Assembly: GCA_035910535.1 (NCBI GenBank)
Contig: JAMHXF010000062.1
Location: 1 to 64,000, forward strand
Direction of reading: 5' to 3'
Source of the DNA: Archangium_A sp035910535
GTDB taxonomy: Bacteria > Myxococcota > Myxococcia > Myxococcales > Myxococcaceae
Length of the DNA: 64,000 nt
The notes under the pieces were generated by a model. The model saw nothing but the letters and a program-made list of their open reading frames with translations. It was not told the DNA's origin and did no database searches. Position numbers and translations under genes: made by a program. Shown one piece after another: positions 42,251 to 50,757 of the stretch; position 1 is the first letter of the stretch; each line of letters starts with the position of its first letter.

Positions 42251-44088
42251 AGGGCTTTCTGCAGATCCACGATCCACTCAAGCCGAAGGGCTCGGTGGTG
42301 GGCATCGACCTCGGCACCACGAATTCGCTCGTGGCCGCGGTCATCAACGGCAAGCCGACGTGCCTGGCCGCTGACGAAGGCGACGCGAAGCTGCTGCCGT
42401 CGGTGGTGCACTATTCGAAAGACGGCTCGGTGCTCGTCGGTCGGCGCGCGGTGGAATTGCTGCCGTCGTTCCCCACCGACACCATCAAGTCGGCCAAGCG
42501 CTTCATGGGCAAGTCGCTGGGCGACGTCGAGACGAAGAAGCTCGGCGCGTACCAGTTCGTCACGGGCTCTGGCGTGGTGCGGTTTCAGGTCTCGGGTGGT
42601 CAACCGGTGACGCCGATCGAGGTGTCGGGAGAAGTGCTGCGACAGCTCAAGCGCCGCGCTGAATCGCACTTCGCCGGCAAGGTCGAGCAAGCCGTCATCA
42701 CCGTGCCCGCGTACTTCGACGACGCGCAGCGCCAGGCCACGAAAGATGCGGGGCGACTCGCGGGGCTCGAGGTGTTGCGGCTGCTCAACGAGCCGACCGC
42801 GGCCGCGCTGGCCTACGGGTTGGACAAGGGCGTTCAAGGCCTCTACGCCGTGTACGACCTGGGCGGCGGCACGTTCGACATCTCGATTCTCGAGCTCGTC
42901 GACGGTGTGTTCCAGGTGAAGTCGGTGGGCGGAGATTCGGCGCTCGGCGGTGACGACTTCGATCGCGCGATCGTCGAGAAGATCCTCGAGGCGCGCGGCA
43001 TCACCGCGCCTTCCCCCACGCAGATCGCCACGCTGTTGCAGCTGGCGAAGGGCGCGAAGGAGCAGCTGACCACCTCGAGCGAGACGACGATCGACTTCGA
43101 AGGCGCGCCCTTCCCGCTCACGCGTGCGCAGTTCGACGGGTGGATCACGCCGCTGCTGCAGAAGACCGGCACCTCTGTGCGTCGCGCGCTGAAAGACGCA
43201 GGCGTGGCGGCGACTGACGTTCAAGGCGTGGTGCTCGTCGGCGGCTCGACGCGCGTGCCCGCGGTGCGCAGCTTCGTCGAAGCGACCTTCGGCAAGACAC
43301 CGTTGAGCGATCTCGACCCCGATGAGGTCGTCGCGCTCGGGGCCGCGATTCAGGCCGATCTGCTGACCAACGAAGATCGCCGCGACGAGGTGCTGCTGCT
43401 CGACGTGATCCCGCTCTCGCTCGGGTTGGAGACGATGGGCGGCGTCGTCGAGAAGCTCATTCCGCGCAACTCGAGCATTCCCATTGCGCAGGCGCAGGTC
43501 TTCACCACCTTCCAGGACGGCCAGACCGGCATGGACATCCACGTGGTGCAAGGTGAGCGCGAGCTGGTCGCCGACAATCGCTCGCTCGCGCGCTTTCGAC
43601 TCTCGGGCATTCCGCCGATGGCCGCGGGCATGGGCCGCGTGCAGGTCACCTTCCGCGTCGACGCAGACGGCATTCTTTCGGTCACCGCGAAGGAAGAGAC
43701 CACCGGCGTCGAGCAGCAGATCACCGTGAAGCCCACGCACGGCCTGACCGACGAAGAGATGGAGCAGATGTTGCTCGATTCGATCGACTTCGCCGAAGAC
43801 GACATGCAGCGGCGCCTGCTGGCTGAACAGCGCGTCGAAGCCGAGCGCCTGCTGATCGACGGCGCCAAGCAACTCCAGGAGAACGGCGACCTGCTGACCG
43901 CTGACGAGCGCGCCGAGTTGGAGACGCAGTTCGCGCGGCTCTCGGGGTTGACGAAGACCGAGACGAGCCACGAAGCGTTGAAGTCGGCGATCTCCGAGGT
44001 CGACGGCCTCGCGCGCCCGTTCGTCGAAAAGATCATGGACCGCGCCATCGGCAAAGCCGCCGTCGGCCATCGCATGGAGGACTTCTGA
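42247..44088 (+). CDS. hscA: Hsp70-type Fe-S assembly chaperone HscA
   Basis: Specialised Hsp70 that releases clusters from IscU via the LPPVK motif. 613 residues, the HscA size. Nucleotide-binding motifs: VGIDLGTTNSLVAAVINGKP, AVYDLGGGTFDISILEL and VVLVGGSTRVPAVRSF. The linker LLDVIPLSLGLETMGG leads to the substrate domain (STRVPAVR... IVLQGER-like HVVQGERELVADNRSLA). It is part of the isc operon, coupled to hscB; fdx starts 1 bp after its stop. Confidence 0.96.
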   Translation: MKGFLQIHDPLKPKGSVVGIDLGTTNSLVAAVINGKPTCLAADEGDAKLLPSVVHYSKDGSVLVGRRAVELLPSFPTDTIKSAKRFMGKSLGDVETKKLGAYQFVTGSGVVRFQVSGGQPVTPIEVSGEVLRQLKRRAESHFAGKVEQAVITVPAYFDDAQRQATKDAGRLAGLEVLRLLNEPTAAALAYGLDKGVQGLYAVYDLGGGTFDISILELVDGVFQVKSVGGDSALGGDDFDRAIVEKILEARGITAPSPTQIATLLQLAKGAKEQLTTSSETTIDFEGAPFPLTRAQFDGWITPLLQKTGTSVRRALKDAGVAATDVQGVVLVGGSTRVPAVRSFVEATFGKTPLSDLDPDEVVALGAAIQADLLTNEDRRDEVLLLDVIPLSLGLETMGGVVEKLIPRNSSIPIAQAQVFTTFQDGQTGMDIHVVQGERELVADNRSLARFRLSGIPPMAAGMGRVQVTFRVDADGILSVTAKEETTGVEQQITVKPTHGLTDEEMEQMLLDSIDFAEDDMQRRLLAEQRVEAERLLIDGAKQLQENGDLLTADERAELETQFARLSGLTKTETSHEALKSAISEVDGLARPFVEKIMDRAIGKAAVGHRMEDF

Positions 44089-44089
44089 C

Positions 44090-44473
44090 GTGCCCCGCGT
44101 AACGTTTCGCAGCCCGCTGCAGGAGCTGACCGTTGAAGTCGAAGAAGGCACCTCGATTCTCGACGCAGCCGAGAAGGTCGACGCGCAGGTCGGTCACTCA
44201 TGCGGCGGCGCGTGCGCGTGCTCGACGTGCCACGTGTGGGTGAAGAAGGGCCTCGAGAGCCTCTCCGAGCAAGACGACATGGAGATGGATCGCCTCGATC
44301 TCGCGTACGACGTGAAGCCGCAGTCGCGCCTCGCGTGTCAGGCGAAGTGTGGCCGCGCCGATCTCGAGGTGTGGATCACCGAGGAGTCGCTCAAGGCCTT
44401 CATGGACGAGAACCCGACGATTCGGAAAGCGATGGAGGCCGAAGGGACGTGGCCTCCGAAGAAGTTCACGTAG
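44090..44473 (+). CDS. fdx: [2Fe-2S] ferredoxin of the Isc system
   Basis: Electron donor for cluster assembly, adrenodoxin type. 127 residues. The ligands are in SCGGACACSTCHVW (C-x5-C-x2-C with neighbouring cysteines) and LACQAKCG. An extra Cys after the last ligand and the C-terminal tail EAEGTWPPKKFT are not typical of E. coli Fdx. The start is GTG 44090, directly after hscA. It is the last gene of the isc operon; the tRNA promoter begins 16 bp beyond its stop. Confidence 0.93.
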   Translation: MPRVTFRSPLQELTVEVEEGTSILDAAEKVDAQVGHSCGGACACSTCHVWVKKGLESLSEQDDMEMDRLDLAYDVKPQSRLACQAKCGRADLEVWITEESLKAFMDENPTIRKAMEAEGTWPPKKFT

Positions 44474-44488
44474 AGCGTCAGGTCGTCG

Positions 44489-44518
44489 TTGACACTGCCG
44501 TCCCGCTCAACGTATTCA
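44489..44518 (+). promoter_or_regulatory. Promoter of tRNA-Leu
   Basis: TTGACA (44489-44494), 18-bp spacer, TATTCA (44513-44518), placed 13 bp before the mature tRNA 5' end. A consensus -35 box and this distance fit a dedicated tRNA promoter. Confidence 0.65.
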
Positions 44519-44531
44519 GCCGCAGCCTTAC

Positions 44532-44615
44532 GCCCAGGTGGCGGAATTGGTAGACGCGCTAGATTCAGGGTCTAGTACTGGCAACAGTGTGGAGGTTCGA
44601 GTCCTCTCCTGGGCA
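44532..44615 (+). tRNA. tRNA-Leu(CAG)
   Basis: Class II tRNA with a long variable arm. The acceptor GCCCAGG (44532-44538) pairs with CCTGGGC (44608-44614), with discriminator A at 44615. The D arm contains the GGAATTGGTAGAC pattern of leucine tRNAs. The anticodon stem is CTAGA/TCTAG with loop TTCAGGG, giving anticodon CAG (codon CUG). The T arm has GGTTCGAGTCC. CCA is not encoded. CUG is the expected major Leu codon in this GC-rich genome. Confidence 0.97.
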
Positions 44616-44617
44616 CA

Positions 44618-44652
44618 GGGGGAATCGGTGAAAGCCGATTCCCCCTTTTTTT
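44618..44652 (+). terminator. Rho-independent terminator after tRNA-Leu
   Basis: Perfect 11-bp stem GGGGGAATCGG (44618-44628) / CCGATTCCCCC (44635-44645), 6-nt loop TGAAAG, and seven T (44646-44652). It begins two bases after the tRNA 3' end and ends 7 bp before the next start codon. Confidence 0.95.
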
Positions 44653-44659
44653 GATCTCT

Positions 44660-45178
44660 ATGCGACCGATTCTCCTCGCGATGCTGGTGTTGGCGGGCTG
44701 CGAAGTCGAAGACGAAGACTTCGAAGGTCGGCTGGTGCACGTGGAGATCGTCTCGACGTCCGATGATTGTTCGCCGCGTCGCATGTCGGGTGACGCCGGG
44801 CTTCAGTTCATCGGCACGCGCGCCGACGGTGGCACGCTCTTCACCATCTCGCAGGAAGCTGTGTACGGCCCGCTCATCGACGGAGGTGCGCTCGAGAGCG
44901 TGATTCGTCAGGCCCTACCGCCGCTCAACCTCGGTCGCGCGAACATCGGCATCGGTGAAGAGTCGTGCAATGGCATCTTCGGTGACTGGGTGGAGCTCGG
45001 CTCGACGCTACAGCTGCGCCAGGACATCCCCGGTTCGATGAACTGTGTGACCGGCCCGCTGTGGTTGCCGACGACACGATGTTCGACGGATCGAACCTTC
45101 ACGTTGACCGATGTGGGCACGTGCCGGTTGTCGTGCATTCAGGTCACGGCCAGCGCCGAAGTCGTCTGCGACTGCTGA
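44660..45178 (+). CDS. Small lipoprotein, unknown function
   Basis: 172 residues. MRPILLAMLVLAGCEVEDEDFEG is a lipoprotein signal (lipobox LAGC), and the acidic residues after Cys are typical of surface-directed lipoproteins. The mature part contains eight cysteines (in DDCSPRR, EESCNGIFG, MNCVTG, TRCSTD, GTCRLSC and VVCDC), probably disulfide-bonded. ATG 44660 lies only 7 bp after the T tract of the tRNA terminator and has no ribosome site, so its own promoter cannot fit between them. Expression may depend on read-through, or the true start may be further in. It is convergent with the GHMP kinase. Confidence 0.7.
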   Translation: MRPILLAMLVLAGCEVEDEDFEGRLVHVEIVSTSDDCSPRRMSGDAGLQFIGTRADGGTLFTISQEAVYGPLIDGGALESVIRQALPPLNLGRANIGIGEESCNGIFGDWVELGSTLQLRQDIPGSMNCVTGPLWLPTTRCSTDRTFTLTDVGTCRLSCIQVTASAEVVCDC

Positions 45179-45182
45179 AGAT

Positions 45183-46259
45183 TCAGTCGACGGCGTCGAG
45201 CCACTGCGAGAGCGACGAGTGGCGCGCCACTTCGCCTTGCAACCCGCGATCAGGCTTCACCGCGAAGGCCACGAAGCCACGTGAAGTCAGTGACTCGATG
45301 AGCTGCGTCGCGGTCGCGTCGTCGGGCGCGAAGAGGAGCGCTCCGTCACCGCCGCCCGCCCCGCTCTGTTTGCCACCGCAGCCAAACGTGCGCGCGATGC
45401 CCAGAATGCGCTCGAGCTGATCAGTGCGGGTGACCTCGAGCTCCCACAACAGCGCCTGCAGCGCGCCGCACGACGTCTTTACGCCTTCGAAGTCGCGCCG
45501 CAGCAAGCCGTGCTCGAGCCCTTCGGAGTGCGCGTCGGAGCGATCGACGAAGCGCCTGCGGGCCTCGTCGTCGAGGCGACGTTCGACCTCTTTCACGAGC
45601 CCGGGCGTCGACGCCGACGTGCCGCTGAACGCGTAGATCATCGGGAACAACGGCTCGCCCATGCGCACGAGCTCGACGGGCGACGACTGCTCGACGGCGG
45701 CGACGAGGCCTCCCCGCGCTGCGGCCGACAACAGCATCGAAGCATCGAAGCGGCGGTAGCGAACGACACCACCAGCGAACGACGCGGCGACGTCGCCTCC
45801 GCTGCCCTTGCCGCCTTGCGCGTCGGCGTGCGCGAGCAACGCGAGCTTGAGCGAGTCCCACGTCGCGCCGAGGGCGGACCTCGCGGCTTCGACGGCCAGC
45901 ACGCACGCGCGCGCGCTGCTGCCGATGCCCAGCTTGTGCCCATTCACCAACGGGGAGGCTTCGAAGGCGACCGAGAACCCCGGGCCTTCGACGCCAGAGA
46001 GCCGGTACGCGAGATCGATCGCGACGGAGACGAACTTGAAGTCGTCGGTCACCGGCTCCGACCAGCGCACGCCCGCAGGCGTGGCGTGACCAGAGAGCCG
46101 GCCACCTTCGAGCACGATGTCCACACGGCGATCGACGCGCGGGCGAACGAAGGCGTGCGCGCGTGGCGAGATGCCGACGATGCGCGCCTCGCCGCCCCAC
46201 AGCACGGCGTACTCACCCGAGAGGAACAGCTTTCCCGGCGCTGAGAGTGTGCGCTCCAT
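45183..46259 (-). CDS. GHMP kinase, phosphomevalonate-kinase-like
   Basis: 358 residues. It begins ERTLSAPGKLFLSGEYAVLWGG, the substrate-side strand of GHMP kinases, has the P-loop-like HKLGIGSSARACVLAV, and carries HADAQGGKGSGGDVAASFAGG, which is characteristic of eukaryote-type phosphomevalonate kinases (ATP + phosphomevalonate to diphosphomevalonate). The C-terminal GCGGKQSGAGGGDGALLF is the third GHMP motif. Other mevalonate-pathway genes are not in the window, so the isoprenoid role rests on family resemblance. It lies 9 bp after psuG as the last gene of a five-gene run. Confidence 0.8.
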   Translation of the reverse strand: MERTLSAPGKLFLSGEYAVLWGGEARIVGISPRAHAFVRPRVDRRVDIVLEGGRLSGHATPAGVRWSEPVTDDFKFVSVAIDLAYRLSGVEGPGFSVAFEASPLVNGHKLGIGSSARACVLAVEAARSALGATWDSLKLALLAHADAQGGKGSGGDVAASFAGGVVRYRRFDASMLLSAAARGGLVAAVEQSSPVELVRMGEPLFPMIYAFSGTSASTPGLVKEVERRLDDEARRRFVDRSDAHSEGLEHGLLRRDFEGVKTSCGALQALLWELEVTRTDQLERILGIARTFGCGGKQSGAGGGDGALLFAPDDATATQLIESLTSRGFVAFAVKPDRGLQGEVARHSSLSQWLDAVD

Positions 46260-46268
46260 CGCTCGTGG

Positions 46269-47171
46269 TCAGCGCCAGCCGAGGCCGACAGCGATCTTCG
46301 CGGCGAAACGCGCGTTGTTCTCGAGCAGCGCCAGGTTCGCAGCGAGCGACTTGCCCTTGGTGCGCTCGACCATCTGCCCCAGCAGAAAAGGCGTCACCGC
46401 TTTGCCTTCGATCTTCTTCTTCTTCGCGAGCGCCATCGCCGCCGCGACGTGCTTCTCGACGTCAACGCGCTTGAGCGAGGTCTTCGCCGGAGGCGGCACC
46501 GCGAACACCATGCCGCCCTGCTTCAGATCGCGTCGCGCGCGAATCATCTCCGCAGCTTCGTTGGCGTCGTCGACGCGGTGCTCGACCGTCAACCCCGTCT
46601 CGCGCGTGTAGAAGCCCGGCAGCTCATTCGTACCGACCCCGACGATGGGCACCGACAACGTCTCGAGCACCTCGAGCGTGCGCGGGAGGTCGAGCACCGA
46701 CTTCGCGCCCGCACACACCACCGCGACCGGAAAGCGACCGATCGCCGGCAGATCTTGAGAGATGTCCATGTGGCTCTCGACGCCGCGGTGCACGCCGCCG
46801 AGCCCGCCCGTCGCGAAGACATGAATGCCCGCAGCGGCCGCCATCTCGCACGTCGCGCTCACCGTGGTGCCGCCCGTTGCCTTGCGCGCCACGGCGATCG
46901 CGAGATCGCGTGACCCCAGCTTCATGAGCTTCTTGCCGGTCGCCAGCAGCTTCGTCTGCGCTTCATCGATGCCGACGAGCAGCTGTCCTTCGATGACCGC
47001 CATCGCCGCCGGCACCGCGCCTTCGTCACGCACTGCAGCTTCACAGCGCAGCGCACATTCGAGGTTGTGCGGGTACGGCAGGCCCTGCGCGAGCACCGAG
47101 GTCTCGAGCGCCACCAACGGCTTCAACGTACGTCGCGCCGCTGCCACTTCCGTCGAAAAAACCAGCTTCAC
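46269..47171 (-). CDS. psuG: Pseudouridine-5'-phosphate glycosidase
   Basis: Splits pseudouridine 5'-phosphate into uracil and ribose 5-phosphate in the breakdown of RNA-derived pseudouridine. 300 residues. Family blocks: PLVALETSVLAQGLPYPHN, KLGSRDLAIAVARKATGGTTVSAT, VFATGGLGGVHRG, CAGAKSVLDLPRTLEVLETLSVPIVG and FLLGQMVERTKGKSLAAN. The pseudouridine kinase (psuK) that normally accompanies it is not adjacent. The upstream deoxynucleoside-kinase-like gene is a different family. Its ATG overlaps the stop of the FHA regulator (ATGA). Confidence 0.94.
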   Translation of the reverse strand: MKLVFSTEVAAARRTLKPLVALETSVLAQGLPYPHNLECALRCEAAVRDEGAVPAAMAVIEGQLLVGIDEAQTKLLATGKKLMKLGSRDLAIAVARKATGGTTVSATCEMAAAAGIHVFATGGLGGVHRGVESHMDISQDLPAIGRFPVAVVCAGAKSVLDLPRTLEVLETLSVPIVGVGTNELPGFYTRETGLTVEHRVDDANEAAEMIRARRDLKQGGMVFAVPPPAKTSLKRVDVEKHVAAAMALAKKKKIEGKAVTPFLLGQMVERTKGKSLAANLALLENNARFAAKIAVGLGWR

Positions 47172-48871
47172 GCGCGCCTCTTCTCAACGACCAGGTTGTA
47201 CTCGTCGATCTTCTTGTCGAGCGTCGGTCGGCTGATGCCCAACGCCGCCGCCGCGCGGATCTTCTTCCCGTTGGCCTGACGCAGCGCCTCGGAGATCGCG
47301 TCGCGCTCGAGCCGGGAAATACGTTCAGCGAGCGACTGCGGCGCCTGCTCTGCCGCGCCGCCTTGAATCTCAGGCGGCAGGTGCAACGCCGTGACCTCTG
47401 CGCCGCCGTACAGCAACGCGAGGCGCTCAGCGACCAGGCGCAGCTCTTCGACGTTGCCGGGCCAGTGGTGATCGCCCAACAAACGCTTCGCGTCAGGCGT
47501 GAGGTTCGGCGCTTCTTTGCGGCGCGTACGCGTCAGCTCGGCGCAGAACCACTCGAACAACTGCAGCACGTCGGCTTTGCGCTCACGCAGCGGCAAGGTC
47601 TCAACTTCGATGCCGTTCAACGCGCGCGCGAGCTCGGCGTCGAGTTCGCCACGCGTCTGCATGGTCTCGAGGTTCGCGCGGCCGGTGACCATCACGCGCA
47701 CGTCGACGGGCTCTTCTCCACCCTGCCGCGCCGGCGCCGTCTTGCGTGAGATCAAGCGAGCCAGGCGCTCCGAGGCGTGGCGCGGCAACGACTCGATGTT
47801 CAACAACAGCAACGTGCCGCCATCGGCCTTGAGCAACGCCGACGACTGAGGAGGGACGCCCGGCGCGCTGGTGCGCCCGAACAACGCTTCTTCAGTTTCC
47901 GCAGGCGCGCGGCGGCAGTCGACGACGATGAACGGCCCCAGCGCGCGCGACGAGCGGCTGTGCACGTAGCGGGCACACTGCGCGCGACCACTGCCGGGCT
48001 CGCCGTGCAGCACCACCGTCTCCTGACCCGACGCGGCGCGACGCGCGACCTCCACCGTCTTGCGAAAAGGGCGGCTGCTACCGACGAGGGAAATCGCGGC
48101 CGCGACACCGTCAGCCCGGCCACGAACCGAGGTCACCGCTTCACCGGCGAGGCGGCCCAGCGCGGCGATCGTTCGCTGCTCTTCTTCTCCGAAGGGCTCG
48201 GGGCGCTCGGCGTACAGAATGCCGAACGGCGCACCACCCGACGCGATCAACGGCGCGCACAACAACCCCTTCACGCGGCCCGCTTCTTTCCGCTCCAACG
48301 CGCCGCGCACCAACGAGCGCGGCACCTCGACGGAATCAGCGCCGACCACCGCCGCCGTCATCAACCCTTCGGTGCCGCCGAGCAGCGCAGCCGCTTTTTC
48401 GGCGTGCACGCTGCGCCCGAGCTCTTCGGCCGCGCGGCGCAGCACCATCGCTTCGCTCGTCGCAGAAATGAGCGCCACACCTGCGTGGTACAGGCCCGCG
48501 ACCGCGCCCACCGCGGGAATCAGCTCTTCGACAGGGTTGGTGTGCTGCTCGCCGTCGGTCTCGCGATCAGACAGCGACGCACGCGCGGACGGCTCGAAGA
48601 GGATGGTCGAGTCGCCGACCTGCAGGCGATCGCCGGGCAGCAGCGAGTGCTCCTGCTCGAGCTTCTCACCGTTGACCAACGTGCCGTTGCGCGAGCCGAG
48701 ATCGCTCACGCGCGCCAGACCGTCTTCGACGAAGAGCCGCACGTGACGCCGCGAGACCTTCGCGTCTTCGAGCGAAATCGTGCACGACGGGCTGCGGCCG
48801 ATGAAGACCTCGCCCTGCACTTCCAACCGGCGCCCCGCCTGCGGGCCCGTCAGCAACAACAGCGCGGCCAT
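47168..48871 (-). CDS. FHA-GAF-AAA-Fis regulator with degenerate ATPase (pseudo-enhancer-binding protein)
   Basis: 567 residues. FHA domain about 1-92 (FIGRSPSC, SRRHVRLF, GSRNGTLVNGE); GAF-like domain about 118-255; NtrC-type AAA+ module about 262-490; Fis-type HTH about 520-560 (AAALGISRPTLDKKIDEY). The module has lost key residues: Walker A reads GEPGSGR (290-296) with Arg for the essential Lys, Walker B reads GGTLLLLNIE (351-360) without its Asp-Glu pair, and the sigma-54-binding GAFTGA loop is absent. It therefore cannot be a normal sigma-54 activator. It may act as an FHA-dependent DNA-binding switch. It is coupled to psuG. Confidence 0.88.
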   Translation of the reverse strand: MAALLLLTGPQAGRRLEVQGEVFIGRSPSCTISLEDAKVSRRHVRLFVEDGLARVSDLGSRNGTLVNGEKLEQEHSLLPGDRLQVGDSTILFEPSARASLSDRETDGEQHTNPVEELIPAVGAVAGLYHAGVALISATSEAMVLRRAAEELGRSVHAEKAAALLGGTEGLMTAAVVGADSVEVPRSLVRGALERKEAGRVKGLLCAPLIASGGAPFGILYAERPEPFGEEEQRTIAALGRLAGEAVTSVRGRADGVAAAISLVGSSRPFRKTVEVARRAASGQETVVLHGEPGSGRAQCARYVHSRSSRALGPFIVVDCRRAPAETEEALFGRTSAPGVPPQSSALLKADGGTLLLLNIESLPRHASERLARLISRKTAPARQGGEEPVDVRVMVTGRANLETMQTRGELDAELARALNGIEVETLPLRERKADVLQLFEWFCAELTRTRRKEAPNLTPDAKRLLGDHHWPGNVEELRLVAERLALLYGGAEVTALHLPPEIQGGAAEQAPQSLAERISRLERDAISEALRQANGKKIRAAAALGISRPTLDKKIDEYNLVVEKRRA

Positions 48872-48887
48872 TCGTCCTCCTGCAGAG

Positions 48888-50081
48888 CTACGCCGGACGC
48901 TCGAGCTGGAGCAGCTGCTCCATCTCTTCCGGGTCGAGTTGACGCCCTTCGCGGGCGACCGCGAGCGCGTTGATCTGTGAGTCGTCGACTTCCACGTGCG
49001 AACCCTTGCGCCACTCCGTCGTGCGCGTCCCGCCCTCGACCAGCTTCCCGATCAGCGTGTCTTCGTCCCATTGTACGACTTCGACCCAGAGCAGCTCTTG
49101 TTCTGCTGGTTCGTCGACACCCGGGGGATGCACTTCGAACGGCGCGCGCACCAGGAACGTGAGCGGCTCCATCAGCCCCTTGCGCATGTAGCGGCCCTTG
49201 AAGATCGGAAGCAGGCGGCTCGCGTCGGTCTGCTTCTTCTCGGCCTCCGCGTCCGACTCCTTCGCGAAGCGCTCCCGGTAGTGCTTGAGGATCTCCGACA
49301 TCGCGTGGCGGCCACCTTCAGGCGCGACGACGGTGAGAATGCCCTGGTTGTGACCGACGAACGTGTCGGGGTCGACCTGGTACAGGTTCGCGCGACCTTC
49401 GTCACACGGCAGCAGCTGGAAGCCCATGCCGACGCTGGTGGCGATCACCTGCCGCGGCGTCGGGCCCTGGCCGAACGCGAGGTCGGTGCAGAGCTCTTGA
49501 AAGAACGTCTCGGCGGCTGGGAGATCGTCGTCGGCGATGTGGAACATTTCGACGTCGGGCGCGCCGAACTTCGCCATGCCGTGCGTGTGCACCCAGTTCT
49601 GACGTTCACCCTCCTTCACCAGCTGCGCATGCACGGTGATGTGATCTCGAATGTCGAAGTCGAGCTCGGTGATCTCTTCGACGTCGGTGGCCGAGTGCAG
49701 CTTGAACGCCGTCACGTCGATCGCCACGCCGTCACACACCTCGAGCAGCGTCCGCACCGTCCACAGCGCTTCGAAGGCAGCGATGCTGGGCTGCGGTTTT
49801 CCAGGCTCGAAGCTGACGCGGTAAAAACCATGCGACTGCTCGAGCATTTCACGCAGCTCGGTGCCGCCGGTGAGCAGGTCGGGCGTCCACCCCAGCGGAG
49901 CGAAGCGCGGCTCGAAGCGAACGTCGACGCGCGAAGCGTCAGCGCGCACCGAGAACAACAGGCCGTCTTCACCAAACACCAGCTCGACCTCTTCGGCCGC
50001 GAACGCCTCTTTGAGTACTTCAGGCGTGAGCGGCTCGGCCGAGTCGGTCGCGACGATGTAGACCTCTCTGCTCGCCGTCAC
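48888..50081 (-). CDS. DUF2314/DUF4026-like cytosolic protein
   Basis: 397 residues without signal or membrane segment. The C-terminal part (about 270-397) resembles DUF2314: RYMRKGLMEPLTFLVRAPFEV, LLWVEVVQWDEDTLIGKLVEGG and VEVDDSQINALAVAREG. The N-terminal region (about 100-260) resembles DUF4026-type sequences: ALWTVRTLLEVCDGVAIDVTAF and NWVHTHGMAKFGAPDVEMFHI. The function is unknown. Its GTG/ATG region overlaps the deoxynucleoside kinase stop at 50078-50081, and it lies 16 bp ahead of the FHA regulator gene. Confidence 0.7.
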   Translation of the reverse strand: MTASREVYIVATDSAEPLTPEVLKEAFAAEEVELVFGEDGLLFSVRADASRVDVRFEPRFAPLGWTPDLLTGGTELREMLEQSHGFYRVSFEPGKPQPSIAAFEALWTVRTLLEVCDGVAIDVTAFKLHSATDVEEITELDFDIRDHITVHAQLVKEGERQNWVHTHGMAKFGAPDVEMFHIADDDLPAAETFFQELCTDLAFGQGPTPRQVIATSVGMGFQLLPCDEGRANLYQVDPDTFVGHNQGILTVVAPEGGRHAMSEILKHYRERFAKESDAEAEKKQTDASRLLPIFKGRYMRKGLMEPLTFLVRAPFEVHPPGVDEPAEQELLWVEVVQWDEDTLIGKLVEGGTRTTEWRKGSHVEVDDSQINALAVAREGRQLDPEEMEQLLQLERPA

Positions 50082-50704
50082 AGGTGCTTCTCGATTTGAC
50101 GGAAGAGATCGACGCGATCGACAAGGTTGGTGAGGTAGTCGAGCGTGTCCGTGGGCAACACGAGCACGGGGCTCATCTCGTAGCGGGTGAACCAGTCTTC
50201 GTAGAGACCGTTCAAGCGGTTCAAATACGCGGTGGGAATGTCCTGCTCCATCTTGCGGCCGCGGAGGCGAATGCGCTGCTTGAGCGTCTTCACCGGGCAG
50301 CGCAGGTAGATCATCAAGTCGGGCGGGCGCAACGAGGCGGCGATGGTCTCGTACAGCTCCCAGTACGTCTTCCAGTCGCGGCGATCGATGAAGCGCTGGC
50401 GCGAGAGGTTCTTCGCGAAGATCTCCGCGTCTTCGTAGATCGTTCGGTCCTGCAGTGAGGTGCCGGTGCTGCGCTCGAGCTCGCGGTGCAGGCGGAACTT
50501 GTGCGTGAGGAAGAAGATCTGGCTGCGAAACGCCCAGGTCTTCATGTCCTTGTAGAAGTCGGCGAGGTACGGGTTCTGATCGTTCGGCTCATAGAAAGGC
50601 TTGAGCCCGTATTTCTTGCAGAGGAAGGCCGTCAGCTCCGTCTTACCGGCGCCGATGTTGCCCGCGATCGCGATGAACTTTTGACCAGACACGAGCCCAT
50701 TCAC
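50078..50704 (-). CDS. Deoxynucleoside kinase
   Basis: Salvage kinase for deoxyadenosine, deoxyguanosine or a related nucleoside. 208 residues, the family size. P-loop FIAIAGNIGAGKTELTAFL (about 10-28), substrate segment FYEPNDQNPYL, the DRT motif in LQDRTIYEDAEIFA, MIYLRCPVKTLKQRI, and the lid RGRKMEQDIPTAYL. The missing Arg pattern of thymidine kinases favours a purine substrate, with moderate certainty. It is the first gene of the run dnk-DUF2314-FHA-psuG-GHMP kinase, and only 8 bp separates it from the divergent lipoprotein gene's upstream candidate start at 50713. Confidence 0.9.
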   Translation of the reverse strand: MNGLVSGQKFIAIAGNIGAGKTELTAFLCKKYGLKPFYEPNDQNPYLADFYKDMKTWAFRSQIFFLTHKFRLHRELERSTGTSLQDRTIYEDAEIFAKNLSRQRFIDRRDWKTYWELYETIAASLRPPDLMIYLRCPVKTLKQRIRLRGRKMEQDIPTAYLNRLNGLYEDWFTRYEMSPVLVLPTDTLDYLTNLVDRVDLFRQIEKHL

Positions 50705-50757
50705 TTATTCCCGTGAACCGCGTCAGTCGAGCGTTGTTCTGCTACACCCCGCCCGCC

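Noticed and set aside
39500..44500. Possible mobile island around vapBC-isc
   Set aside because: No inverted terminal repeats, integrase or tRNA-derived att repeat were seen, and base composition matches the flanks. The tRNA-Leu lies downstream but is intact with no duplicated 3' end.
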